A stretch of DNA of 64,000 nucleotides from Streptomyces bluensis (GTDB lineage Bacteria; Actinomycetota; Actinomycetes; Streptomycetales; Streptomycetaceae): NCBI RefSeq assembly GCF_014650715.1, contig NZ_BMVM01000019.1:80615-144614 (forward strand). The letters run 5' to 3'. The notes under the pieces are model-generated. The model was not told the DNA's origin. It was given only the letters and a program-made list of their open reading frames with translations, and made no database searches. Both the position numbers and the translations under genes were made by a program. The stretch's first letter is position 1, and every line of letters starts with the position of its first letter. Shown here one piece after another: positions 18,452-28,619 of this stretch.

Positions 18452-20451
18452 CCGGTTCCCCCTCGGTGCTCGTCGTCCCGGCGCGCGAGGGCGGGGACGA
18501 TGCCGCCGGCGAGGACGGTGCGGCGGCGGTCGTCGGGCAGGTGGTGGCGCAGCCGGTAGGTCTCCTCCTTGGTGGTGTTGTGCAGCCGCAGGAGGGGCTC
18601 GGCTCCGGGGGCCAGGGCGGCGTGCAGGTTCTCCAGCCGTAGCCGGTCGCCGACATCGATGCGGTGGTAGTCGGCCGGGTCGGTGAACTCCAGCGGCAGG
18701 ACACCGAAGTTGGCCAGGTTCTGCCAGTGGATGCGGGCGTAGGACAGGGCGATGACGGCGCGCAGGCCCAGGTGGCGTGGGGTGATGGCGGCGTGTTCCC
18801 GTGAGGAGCCCTGGCCGTAGTTGTCCCCTGCGAGGACGAAGTGCGGGCCGGGCCGCCCGTCGGTGGCGAGTTCAGCGGCACGGCGCGGGTAGTCGGGGTC
18901 GATGCGGGTGAAGGTAAACTCGGCGAGCTTGGGGATGTTGGAGCGGTAGGGCAGCGCTCTCGCCCCGGCGGGGGAGATCTCGTCGGTGGAGACGTTGTCG
19001 CCGCACTTGAGCAGGACCGGCCCTTCCAGCACGTCGGGCAGCGGGTCGAAGGAGGGCAGGCCGGAGATGTTGGGTCCGCGTTCCAGCTCGACGCGGGCGG
19101 CCTGCTCGGGCGGAAGCGGCGGTTCGAGCGTCATGCGGTTGACCGACGCGCGTCCGGGAAGGTGCAGGCGCGGGTAGGGAACGCCCTCCTTGGCCGCCCA
19201 CTCGCGGGGGTCGGTGATCTCGCCGGTGAGAGCGGAGACGGTGGCCGTCTCCGGGGAGCACAGCCAGACCGCGTCGTCCTCGGTGCCCGAGCGGCCGGGG
19301 AAGTTGCGCGGGAAGGTGCGCAGACTGTTGCGTCCCGGGACGGGGGCCTGGCCCATGCCGATGCAGCCCAGGCATCCGGCCTGGTGGATACGGGCCCCGG
19401 CGGCGATCAGGTCGAAGGTGTACCCCGTCCTGGTGAGGTCGGCGAGGATCTCGCGGGTGGTGGGGTTGACGTCGAAGCTGACGGCGGGGTGGGTCTGGCG
19501 GCCGGCGACGATGGCGGCCGCGATGGCGAAGTCGCGCAGCCCGGGGTTGGCGGAGGAGCCGATGACGGACTGCCCGACGGGTTCTCCCGCGACCTTGCGC
19601 ACCGGTACGACGTTGCCGGGCGAGGTGGGGCGGGCGATGAGGGGTTCGAGCGCGGAGAGGTCGATCTCTTCGGTGAGGTCGTACACGGCGTCCCGCTCGG
19701 CGGCGAGCTCCTGGTAGTCGGCCTCGCGATCCTCGGCGCGCAGGAAGTCGCGCACCGCGTCGTCGGCGGGGAACACGGAGGTGGTGGCGCCGAGCTCGGC
19801 GCCCATGTTGGCGATGACGTGCCGGTCCATGGCGGTCAGACCGGCCAGGCCCGGCCCGTGGTACTCCAGGATCCGGTTGACCGCGCCCTTGACGCCGTGC
19901 CGCCGCAGCATCTCCAGCACCACGTCCTTGGCGCTCACCCAGTCCGGCAGGCGGCCGGTCAGCCGGATGCCCCAGATCTCCGGCATGGTGAGGTGCAGGG
20001 GCCGTCCGGTCATGGCGAGCGCCACTTCCAGGCCGCCGGTGCCGAGCGCGAGCATGCCGAGCGACCCGGCGGCGCAGGTGTGCGAGTCGGAGCCGGCCAG
20101 CGTCCTGCCGGGAACGCCGAAGTACTGCATGTGGGTGGGGTGCGAGACGCCGTTGCCGGGCTTGGAGTACCAGATGCCGAAGCGGCGGCAGGCGGAACGG
20201 AGGAAGGCGTGGTCCTCGGCGTTGCGCTCGTCCGCCTGGAGCAGGTTGTGGTCGACGTACTGGACGCTGACCTCGGTACGCACCCGGTCCAGGCCGAGAG
20301 CCTCCAGCTCCTGCATGACCAGCGTGCCAGTGGCGTCCTGGGTGAGCGTCTGGTCGATCCGCAGCCCGATCTGGCAGCCCGGCTCCATCCGGCCGTCGAC
20401 GAGATGCTCGGCGATCAGCCGGTGTGCCAGCGTGCCGTGGGAGACCGTCAC
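18448..20451 (-). CDS. Aconitate hydratase (compact, Aquifex-type)
   Basis: This is a 667-aa [4Fe-4S] enzyme interconverting citrate and isocitrate or a related 2-hydroxyacid. Hallmarks are SDSHTCAAG (cluster Cys near 126), CLGCIGMG (cluster Cys pair near 359 and 362), a GSSANPGLRDF segment and the swivel domain with GDNVSTDEISPAG and GQGSSREHA. The length and order match the shorter single-chain aconitase group rather than the 900-aa AcnA of the main Streptomyces TCA cycle, so it is probably a second, specialised aconitase. The start is GTG at 20451 (VTVSHGTLAHRL); an upstream TTG at 20487 is possible. No strong ribosome site is visible. It is coupled to a broken patatin gene. Confidence 0.88.
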   Translation of the reverse strand: MTVSHGTLAHRLIAEHLVDGRMEPGCQIGLRIDQTLTQDATGTLVMQELEALGLDRVRTEVSVQYVDHNLLQADERNAEDHAFLRSACRRFGIWYSKPGNGVSHPTHMQYFGVPGRTLAGSDSHTCAAGSLGMLALGTGGLEVALAMTGRPLHLTMPEIWGIRLTGRLPDWVSAKDVVLEMLRRHGVKGAVNRILEYHGPGLAGLTAMDRHVIANMGAELGATTSVFPADDAVRDFLRAEDREADYQELAAERDAVYDLTEEIDLSALEPLIARPTSPGNVVPVRKVAGEPVGQSVIGSSANPGLRDFAIAAAIVAGRQTHPAVSFDVNPTTREILADLTRTGYTFDLIAAGARIHQAGCLGCIGMGQAPVPGRNSLRTFPRNFPGRSGTEDDAVWLCSPETATVSALTGEITDPREWAAKEGVPYPRLHLPGRASVNRMTLEPPLPPEQAARVELERGPNISGLPSFDPLPDVLEGPVLLKCGDNVSTDEISPAGARALPYRSNIPKLAEFTFTRIDPDYPRRAAELATDGRPGPHFVLAGDNYGQGSSREHAAITPRHLGLRAVIALSYARIHWQNLANFGVLPLEFTDPADYHRIDVGDRLRLENLHAALAPGAEPLLRLHNTTKEETYRLRHHLPDDRRRTVLAGGIVPALARRDDEHRGGTG

Positions 20452-20596
20452 AAGGCCCAGACTGCGCGCCCGGCCCGTGCGCGGCAACTGATCTCAGCCG
20501 GTACGCCTCGTCGTCGGGCGAGCGCGCCCGGCGCGGGCGCGCCGGCAGGGGCAGGTCCGGCCCCCGGCAGCGGCCGACCGTGCGGAGCCGTCGTGG

Positions 20597-21181
20597 CTAC
20601 TCGGGTGCCGGGCCGGAGCCGGGCAGCGGTTCGAGCCTGGTCACCGCGTACTCGATCCGGACGTCGTCGGCCAGTCTGAGGGCGCCCAGGAACGCGGTGT
20701 ACGGCTTGATCCCGAAGGCGGACTGGGTGACGGTCGCCCAGCCGCAGACCATCCCGTCCCCGTCGCCGCCCCCGTGCACGGTCACCGGACGGGTCCGGCC
20801 CTTGAGGGTGAGGTCCCCCGTGATCTCGAAGGACGCGAACGTTCCCGTGATGCTCGTGGAGCGAAAGGTGATGGTGGGGTGCTCCGCGGTGTGCAGCAGT
20901 GCGGGGCTCTCCAACGTCCGCTCGATCTCCGCCCTGTCGCTGTCACTGAGGGGCTTGAGCCCTCCGGTCCCCTCCCGCACGCTCAGCGACCCCGTCTCGA
21001 CCGTCACGGTCACCGACGACTTCCCGGGGTCGCCGGCGACGACCACCGCGGTCCCGGACCACCGGGTCGCCTCGATCGTGAGGTCGTGCCCCGCCTTCCG
21101 GCCGAGCCCGGCACGGCTCGTCCTGACGAGCAGCCGGCCGGCCTGTGGCCCGAGGCCGTAGGTTCCCTCACTCACCGTCAC
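20597..21181 (-). CDS. YceI-family lipid-binding-like protein
   Basis: This is a 194-aa protein with the YceI beta-barrel pattern: G.Y.L.P..GRL.V.T.RAGLGRKAGHDL, then HPTITFRST, FEITGDLTLKGRTRPVTV and the terminal SAFGIKPYTAFLGALRLADDVRIEY. YceI proteins bind polyisoprenoid or similar lipids in a lipocalin-like barrel. There is no signal peptide, so this member is probably cytoplasmic, as in many actinobacteria. The start is GTG at 21181, or GTG at 21175 (SEGTYGLG). It stands alone between the aconitase and a divergent secreted-protein gene. Confidence 0.85.
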   Translation of the reverse strand: MTVSEGTYGLGPQAGRLLVRTSRAGLGRKAGHDLTIEATRWSGTAVVVAGDPGKSSVTVTVETGSLSVREGTGGLKPLSDSDRAEIERTLESPALLHTAEHPTITFRSTSITGTFASFEITGDLTLKGRTRPVTVHGGGDGDGMVCGWATVTQSAFGIKPYTAFLGALRLADDVRIEYAVTRLEPLPGSGPAPE

Positions 21182-21414
21182 AGGATCGACCGTACGTCAT
21201 GTCCGCGCTGCCCGCGCCCTGAGGTACGCGGGCAGGGCCGACGCGGGGGGTCCGGCCGCGCGGTCGCGCATGTCACGGGGGCCGCCCAGGATCTGACGCT
21301 TAATCAACTCTTTTTGCCCTCTGGTCAACCCGCGTAGACCTCGGGCACCATCTCCATGCGCCCCCCACAGTCGCCCCATAAGAAGCACGGCCCGACCGCA
21401 GGAAAGGTCCCGCC

Positions 21415-21939
21415 ATGAAGATCCGTTCCGCTCTCACGGCCCTCGCCCTCACCGTCGCACCCGGGTTCGCCGTCCTCGCCGGCGCCGGGGACGCCCTCGC
21501 CGCCCAGGACGGTGCCCAGGTCGCCGCCGTCACCAAGATCTCCCACTCGACCGCCACCTCGATGTTCCGCTCGGTCGGCATCACCTGGTCGTCGTCCGGC
21601 GGCTGCTCGGACCGCAACAACCCGACGTGTACGTCCTTCGAGCAGCTCAACCTCGCCACCGCTCAGGGCGCCCAGACCCTCAAGCAGTCCTCCGGCTGCG
21701 GGCTGAACATCACCGGCGGCACCGAGACCGGCCACGCCAGCGGCACCTACTCCCACTGGAACGGCTACAAGCTCGACTACGGCAAGAACACCTGCATCAC
21801 CAACTACATCAAGGGCAACTTCACCTACATCGGCGTCCGTGGCGACGGCGCCCCGCAGTACCAGTCCGGCGCCGGCAACATCTACGCCGACGAGGGCAAC
21901 CACTGGGACGTCCTCTACTACAACTGCGGCGGCTGCTGA
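21415..21939 (+). CDS. Small secreted protein with M15-like zinc motifs
   Basis: This is a 174-aa protein with a strong ribosome site (AGGAAAGG) and a Sec signal peptide cleaved near ALAAQ (about residue 30). The mature part has six cysteines that may form three disulfides. Two motifs match the zinc site of the peptidase M15/hedgehog fold: SHWNGYKLD gives H-x6-D (H114, D121), and ADEGNHWDV gives E-x2-H (E160, H163). These are the ligand and general-base positions of D-Ala-D-Ala carboxypeptidases and phage endolysins. A small extracellular peptidoglycan peptidase is therefore likely, though overall similarity was not tested. A perfect GC hairpin follows as terminator. Confidence 0.72.
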   Translation: MKIRSALTALALTVAPGFAVLAGAGDALAAQDGAQVAAVTKISHSTATSMFRSVGITWSSSGGCSDRNNPTCTSFEQLNLATAQGAQTLKQSSGCGLNITGGTETGHASGTYSHWNGYKLDYGKNTCITNYIKGNFTYIGVRGDGAPQYQSGAGNIYADEGNHWDVLYYNCGGC

Positions 21940-21954
21940 CCCAGCCACCTCCCA

Positions 21955-21981
21955 GGGCCCGGCGGTGGCACCGCCGGGCCC
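21955..21981 (+). terminator. GC-rich terminator hairpin
   Basis: GGGCCCGGCGGTG (21955-21967) and CACCGCCGGGCCC (21969-21981) are perfect 13-bp complements around a single base, 15 bp after the secreted protein's stop. It may also serve the convergent lipoprotein gene, which ends at 22008. Confidence 0.85.
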
Positions 21982-22007
21982 TTCTGCGCGGCTGCGTTGG
22001 GCGCGCG

Positions 22008-22751
22008 TCACCAGGCCAGGGCGTCGGCCATGGTCGACTGCCAGTACGAGACCCGGATCGAGTCGTCGACGTGCACGCCCTTGCCGGGGAGCGACGGGTG
22101 GGCGGCGGCGCTCGCCCCCTTGTCGAAGTAGACCGCGAGGGACTTGGCCGTGTAGCCGCCCGAGCCGCTGCCGTCCACGGCCGAGAGAAGGACGCTCGCA
22201 TAGCCCGACTCACCAGGGGCCAGCGTGACCACCGCCTGCGGCTTGGAGTCCTCGAACGCCGGCGGGACGGACTGGGCCTCGCTGAACCGGACCGCCGGAT
22301 AGCCGATGAGGTCGCAGTTCTTCGAGCCGGTGTTGGTGACGGTGAGCAGAAGGTGGTTCAGGGGGCGGGAGACCTCCGTGGCGGTCGTCCGGGTGGCGGT
22401 GGTGGAACAGCGGGTCGAGGTGGACTCCGCGCCCTTGGAGCCCGTGGAACCCGACGAGCCCGTGGAGCCCGACGAGCCCGTGGAGCCCGACGAGCCCTTG
22501 GAACCCGTTGTGCCGCCCGAACCGGCCGCGCCGCCCGTTCCCGGGTCGGACTCTCCCGCCCCGGTGGAGGTTCCCCCGCTCTCCTCGGACGAGGACGTGC
22601 CGGAGTCCTGGGACGCAGACGTGGACGCGGATCCTGTCGATGCCCCCTCGTCGACGACGCCCTTCCCGTCCTCGCACGCCGTCAGCGTCAGTGCGGCGGC
22701 AGCGAGCGCGGCAGCGGCGAACATACGGGTGCGGCGGGTACGTGTGGACAT
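22008..22751 (-). CDS. DUF4232 lipoprotein
   Basis: This is a 247-aa exported lipoprotein: a basic N-terminus, a hydrophobic stretch (FAAAALAAAALTLTAC) and a lipobox cysteine near 26. Residues 30-110 are a Gly/Ser/Thr-rich spacer containing tandem GSTGS units. The C-terminal 135 residues match DUF4232, a beta-sandwich of unknown function common in Streptomyces lipoproteins (LLLTVTNTGSKNCDLIGYPAVRF and LAPGESGYASVLLSA). The linker repeat is length-variable DNA. It is divergent from the HTH-membrane gene at 22966. Confidence 0.85.
   Translation of the reverse strand: MSTRTRRTRMFAAAALAAAALTLTACEDGKGVVDEGASTGSASTSASQDSGTSSSEESGGTSTGAGESDPGTGGAAGSGGTTGSKGSSGSTGSSGSTGSSGSTGSKGAESTSTRCSTTATRTTATEVSRPLNHLLLTVTNTGSKNCDLIGYPAVRFSEAQSVPPAFEDSKPQAVVTLAPGESGYASVLLSAVDGSGSGGYTAKSLAVYFDKGASAAAHPSLPGKGVHVDDSIRVSYWQSTMADALAW
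22444..22497. repeat. Three 18-bp tandem repeats in lipoprotein linker
   Basis: Three adjacent 18-bp units (gtggaacccgacgagccc and two copies with one change) encode the GSTGSS spacer of the DUF4232 lipoprotein. They are prone to length change by slippage. Confidence 0.85.
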
Positions 22752-22965
22752 GGGATCCCCCTTGTGCGGTACGGGCGTTGGGACGGGCCGCTTCTCCGGT
22801 TGCCGGGAGCGGCGTGCTTGGATGACCCCAGCTTGTGAGGTGATCCGTCCCGACCGCCACGACTGCCGGGGTATCCGGGACGCTGGAACGCCTGCGATAG
22901 CTCTGACCTGGGGGAATGACCTCCCCCTGGAACGGGGTCCCGGGACATGGAGAGAGAGCGGAACA

Positions 22966-24360
22966 GTGGCGGGAGACGAATTCTCGGAGCTGTTGGGCCG
23001 GTTGAAGGAGCGGTCCGGGCTCAGTTACGGGGTGCTCGGGAAGCGGCTGCACACGAGTGCGTCGACGCTTCACCGGTACGTCAACGGGGATGCCGTACCC
23101 ACGGATTACGCGCCCGTGGAACGGTTCGCGCGGGTGTGCAAGGCCACGCCCGAGGAGCTCGTGGAACTGCACCGGCGGTGGGTTCTCGCGGATGCCCGGC
23201 GGGGGCAGAAGGCGGGCGGGGCCGCGGGAGTGGCCGCGGGCGGGGCCCCTGCGGAGGAGGAACCGCGGGCGCGGACAGCGGCGGAGTCCGGGTCCGGGTC
23301 CGGGTCCGGGTCCGGGGCAGCAGCGGAGGCCGGGACCGGAGCGGTGGAGGCCGGGACCGAGGCGGTGGAGGCCGGGGCGGCCGAGTCCGGTCCCGCGGGC
23401 GGGGGGCGGCCGCTGACCGGGGCTCCCGTGGCGCGGCGGCGTACGCGTACCGTCGTGCTCGCCGGGGTCGCCGTGACCGCCGCCCTCGTGTCGGCCGCGC
23501 TCGTGGTGAATCTTGTGTCCGGCGAGGGCGATGACGAACGGGGCGGGAAGGAGGCCACCGGGGTGGCTGCCTCCCGGTCCGTCGACGCGAGTCCCGGCGC
23601 ATCCCGGTCGGCCGACGCGAAGGGCCGTTCCTCCTCGCCGTCCACCTCGCCGTCCGCCTCGCGCACCGGACGTCCCCCGGCTTCCGCCTCCCCCTCGCGC
23701 GGCGGTGGGGGCGGGGCGGCCCAGGGCGGCGGTTTCGAGGACGGCGCCACCGCACCCACCGTCGCCGTCAATCCGTACAAGTGGGAAGACCCGTGCAGCC
23801 AGCACTACCTGGTCGACCGGCAGCCCGAGCAGGTGCCTCCGCCGCCGGGCGAGCCGGACGCACGCGGGTGGGTCACCGCGCTGGGCGGGGTCGCCGCCGG
23901 GCAGCAGATGATCGCGCTGACCGTGCAGGGCACCGGGAGGGCCACCGTCGTCCTGGAGGCACTGCATGTGCGGGTGGTGGAGAAGAGCGGGCCGCTCGCC
24001 TGGAACGACTACGCGATGGGCGTCGGGTGCGGTGGGGGCGTGGGGACGGCGTCGTTCGGGGTGGACCTCGATGCCGGGCGGCCCGCGATCTCCCCCAAGG
24101 CCGGTCAGCGCGACTTCCCGTACAAGGTGAGTGAGTCCGATCCCGAGGTCTTCTACGTCTTCGCGGACGCGCGGACGCACAACGTGAGCTGGTACCTGGA
24201 GCTGGACTGGTCCAGCGGTGACCGGCAGGGCACCGTGCGCATCGACAACAACGGCAAGCCGTTCCGGACGAGCGGGAACGTGGGACGGCCCGCGTACACC
24301 TATCCGATCGGTTCCTCGGAGTGGGGGCGGAACGAGTACGAGCCCGACATTCCCGGCTGA
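22966..24360 (+). CDS. XRE-type HTH protein with single TM helix and extracytoplasmic domain
   Basis: This is a 464-aa protein; the GTG at 22966 follows a GGAGAGAGAG ribosome site. The N-terminal 75 residues form an XRE-like helix-turn-helix (LKERSGLSYGVLGKRLHTSA, then STLHRYVNG). A low-complexity Ala/Gly/Glu region with (SG)5 follows, then one transmembrane helix at about 162-182 (TVVLAGVAVTAALVSAALVV), a Ser/Pro-rich linker and a C-terminal domain of about 200 residues (from about residue 265) with two Cys (DPCSQHY, GVGCGGG). The orientation would place the HTH inside and the C-terminal domain outside, an arrangement that could couple an external signal to DNA binding. Homologues are frequent in Streptomyces with no assigned function. 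Confidence 0.8.
   Translation: MAGDEFSELLGRLKERSGLSYGVLGKRLHTSASTLHRYVNGDAVPTDYAPVERFARVCKATPEELVELHRRWVLADARRGQKAGGAAGVAAGGAPAEEEPRARTAAESGSGSGSGSGAAAEAGTGAVEAGTEAVEAGAAESGPAGGGRPLTGAPVARRRTRTVVLAGVAVTAALVSAALVVNLVSGEGDDERGGKEATGVAASRSVDASPGASRSADAKGRSSSPSTSPSASRTGRPPASASPSRGGGGGAAQGGGFEDGATAPTVAVNPYKWEDPCSQHYLVDRQPEQVPPPPGEPDARGWVTALGGVAAGQQMIALTVQGTGRATVVLEALHVRVVEKSGPLAWNDYAMGVGCGGGVGTASFGVDLDAGRPAISPKAGQRDFPYKVSESDPEVFYVFADARTHNVSWYLELDWSSGDRQGTVRIDNNGKPFRTSGNVGRPAYTYPIGSSEWGRNEYEPDIPG
23286..23315. repeat. (GTCCGG)5 microsatellite
   Basis: Five perfect 6-bp units lie within the HTH-membrane gene and encode a Ser-Gly linker. Confidence 0.8.
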
Positions 24361-24547
24361 GCGCCCGGCGGTGTGTCACCTGCCGGTGGGCAGCCGGTTT
24401 TTGAGTAGTTCCCCCGTGGCGGATGCTTCACCCCAGTCCCGAGACTCGTGTCACGACCAACTGGAGGGCGCCGGTACGCCGGTTGCCCCTGCGGACGGGA
24501 CGGCCGGTGGCGGCCCGTGACGGTGCAAGAGGGAGACGGAAACAGGG

Positions 24548-26170
<1,623 letters not shown>

Positions 26171-26196
26171 GACCGGCAGGGCGGACCTGTCAGGCG

Positions 26197-28527
26197 TCAG
26201 TTGTCCCCCTGCTCGTTCCGCCACACGGCGAGCTGGGTGCGCGAGCGGAAGCCCAGCTTGGCCAGGATGCGTTCGACGTGGTTCTCGGCGGTACGCAGGG
26301 TGATCGTCAGCCGGACCGCGATCTCCTTGTTGGTCAGGCCCGCGGCCACCAGGTCGGCGACCTGACCCTCGCGCCGGGTCAGCACCCGGGCGGGCGCGTC
26401 GGCCTGTTCCTCTCCCAGGACGTACGCCATCGCCGACGGCACCGGCCGGCCCGCCCCGGAGCGGTACGCGCGGTCGTACGCCCTCGCACCGAGTTTCTCG
26501 CGGACGGCGCTCTCGTGGTGGCGGTGGGAGTCGAGCAGGAAGGGCGGCGCGGAGAGCGTCCCGCCGATCGTTTTCCACAGGGTGTGCAGGATGCCGAAGA
26601 GTTCGGCGGCCCGGTGGGCGTCGCCGGCCGCGGCGGCGCTCTGCGCGACGAGTTCGACGCACATGGCCATGTCCCACCAGTCGTTGAAGGGCCGCAGCCC
26701 CCGTACGGCGGTCCGGGCCTCGGCCGCGGCGGTGCCGTGGTCGCCGTCGGTCCACGCCGCCAGCGCCCGTACGAAGTGGGTGAGCGCGCCGACCCAGGAC
26801 TCGCCGTGCGCGGACGTGACGGCCTCGCACTCGGTGCCGAGCCGGGCCGCGAGCGCCCCGTCGCCGAGGGCCGCGGCCACCAGGGCGCGTTTCATCGTGC
26901 ACTCGGTGGCACCGCCGACGTCGCCGAGGGCGCGCAGCCCGGCGGCCGCCGCCGTGAACAGCGCGGCGGCCTCCGGCAGTTCCTGGCGCCAGGTGGCGAC
27001 AACGCCCCGGTGGTGCCGTATCCAGGCGGAGGCGGCCCGGTCACCCTCCTGTTCGGCGGCCGACCGGGCCTCGTCGAGGATCGGCAGGGCGTCCTCCACG
27101 GCCCCTTGGAGAATCTCCAGGTAGGCCCGGGTGGCCAGCGCGGCGGCCCGGCCGGGGTCCGCGGCCGGGCCGGCCTCCAGCAGCCGTGACAGCCAGTGCC
27201 GGCCCTCCTCCAGGGAACCGAGGGTGATCCAGTAGTGGCGCGGCGCCACGGCCAGGACCATCCCCTGGGCCGTCTCGCCCGGTGTCTCCAGACAGAACTC
27301 CAGCGCCGCGCGCAGATTGGCGTGGTCGTGGCGCCGCCGGGTGAGCAACTCGGCCTGCCGGGGCCCGAACCACTCGCGTTCGGCGCGTACGGTCAGGTCC
27401 AGGAAGTAGTCGCGATGGCGCCGCCGAAGGCGCGCCACCTCACCGTCCTCACCGGCCAGTTGTTCCCGCCCGTACTCGCGGATGGTCTCCAGCATCCGGT
27501 ACCGGGACCGGCCGCCGTTCTCCTCCCGGTCCTCCTCCCGGATCAGCACCGACTTCTCCACCAGCCCGTCGACCGCGTCCACCACGGCCTCCCGGGGAAG
27601 GCCGTCCCCTGAGCACACGGCCTCAGCGGCGGGCAGGTCGAAGCCGCCCGCGAAGACCGAGGCCCGCTCCCACAGCGCCCGTTCCCGCGCGGTGCACAGC
27701 GCGTAGCTCCAGCCGATCAGTTCCCGCAGGGTGCGCTGCCGCGGCAGGGCGGCGCGGCTGCCCAGGGTGAGCAGCGCGTAACGGTCGTCGAGCCGGGCCA
27801 GGATCTCCGGCACGGTGAGGGTCCGCATCCGGGCCGCGGCGAGTTCGATCGCCAGCGGCAGGCCCTCCAGCCGGTGCACCAACTCCGCGACGGCGCCGGC
27901 GTTCTCCGCGTCGACGGTGAAGCCGGGCCGGACGGCGGCGGCCCGCTGCTCGAACAGGGCGACCGCCGGGAACCGGCCGATGTCCCGCGCCGAGCGCCGG
28001 CCACCGGGTTCCGGAGTGGCCAACGCCGGTACGTGAACGACCTGTTCACCGGTGACGCCGAGGGCCTGCCTGCTGGTGGTGAGGACGCTCAGTCCGGGGG
28101 CGGCCCTGAGCAGGGCGTCCACGGTGCCCGCACAGGCGTCGATCAGGTGTTCGCAGTTGTCCAGGACGAGCAGCAGCCGTCGGGTACGGAGGTGTTCGAC
28201 GACGACGTCGTGCAGGTCGCGGGCGGAGACTCCCCGCAGGCCGAGGGCGCCCGCGATGCCCTGGGCGAGCAGCTTCCCGTCGCGCAGAGCGGCCAGTTCC
28301 ACGGTGTGGACTCCGTCGGGGAACGTGTCCACGACGGTGGCGGCGACCTGGAAGGCCAGCCGGGTCTTGCCCACTCCGCCGACGCCGGTGAGCGTGACCA
28401 GCCGGGACGCGGTCAGCCGCCGTCTGATCCCGGTGACCTCGCCGCGCCGCCCCACCAGGGCGGTGAGCGGGACCGGCACCCCTACGGCCGACGTTCCGTT
28501 GTGCGAAGCCCCCGTCGTCATGGTCAC
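26197..28527 (-). CDS. NB-ARC-type ATPase with C-terminal LuxR HTH
   Basis: This is a 776-aa regulator. The STAND/NB-ARC ATPase core begins with VGRRGEV and Walker A GVGGVGKT (residues 48-55). A Walker B-like LLLVLDNCEHL lies near 116 and LTTSRQALGV near 150. Winged-helix and TPR-like helical regions follow up to about 690. A LuxR helix-turn-helix ends the protein (LTRREGQVADLVAAGLTNKE, then TLRTAENHVERIL). Such large ATP-dependent activators often control catabolic or secondary-metabolite genes in Streptomyces. It lies 92 bp downstream of the VWA gene on the same strand and may be co-transcribed with the RavA/ViaA-like pair. Confidence 0.9.
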   Translation of the reverse strand: MTMTTGASHNGTSAVGVPVPLTALVGRRGEVTGIRRRLTASRLVTLTGVGGVGKTRLAFQVAATVVDTFPDGVHTVELAALRDGKLLAQGIAGALGLRGVSARDLHDVVVEHLRTRRLLLVLDNCEHLIDACAGTVDALLRAAPGLSVLTTSRQALGVTGEQVVHVPALATPEPGGRRSARDIGRFPAVALFEQRAAAVRPGFTVDAENAGAVAELVHRLEGLPLAIELAAARMRTLTVPEILARLDDRYALLTLGSRAALPRQRTLRELIGWSYALCTARERALWERASVFAGGFDLPAAEAVCSGDGLPREAVVDAVDGLVEKSVLIREEDREENGGRSRYRMLETIREYGREQLAGEDGEVARLRRRHRDYFLDLTVRAEREWFGPRQAELLTRRRHDHANLRAALEFCLETPGETAQGMVLAVAPRHYWITLGSLEEGRHWLSRLLEAGPAADPGRAAALATRAYLEILQGAVEDALPILDEARSAAEQEGDRAASAWIRHHRGVVATWRQELPEAAALFTAAAAGLRALGDVGGATECTMKRALVAAALGDGALAARLGTECEAVTSAHGESWVGALTHFVRALAAWTDGDHGTAAAEARTAVRGLRPFNDWWDMAMCVELVAQSAAAAGDAHRAAELFGILHTLWKTIGGTLSAPPFLLDSHRHHESAVREKLGARAYDRAYRSGAGRPVPSAMAYVLGEEQADAPARVLTRREGQVADLVAAGLTNKEIAVRLTITLRTAENHVERILAKLGFRSRTQLAVWRNEQGDN

Positions 28528-28619
28528 AACATATAACTCGGCTCAGGTTGGCTCCCGCGAAGTCGAGGCCGTCGCCCAGGACTCGGCTTCGTACCCGCTC
28601 CACGCCGCGACCGACCGGG

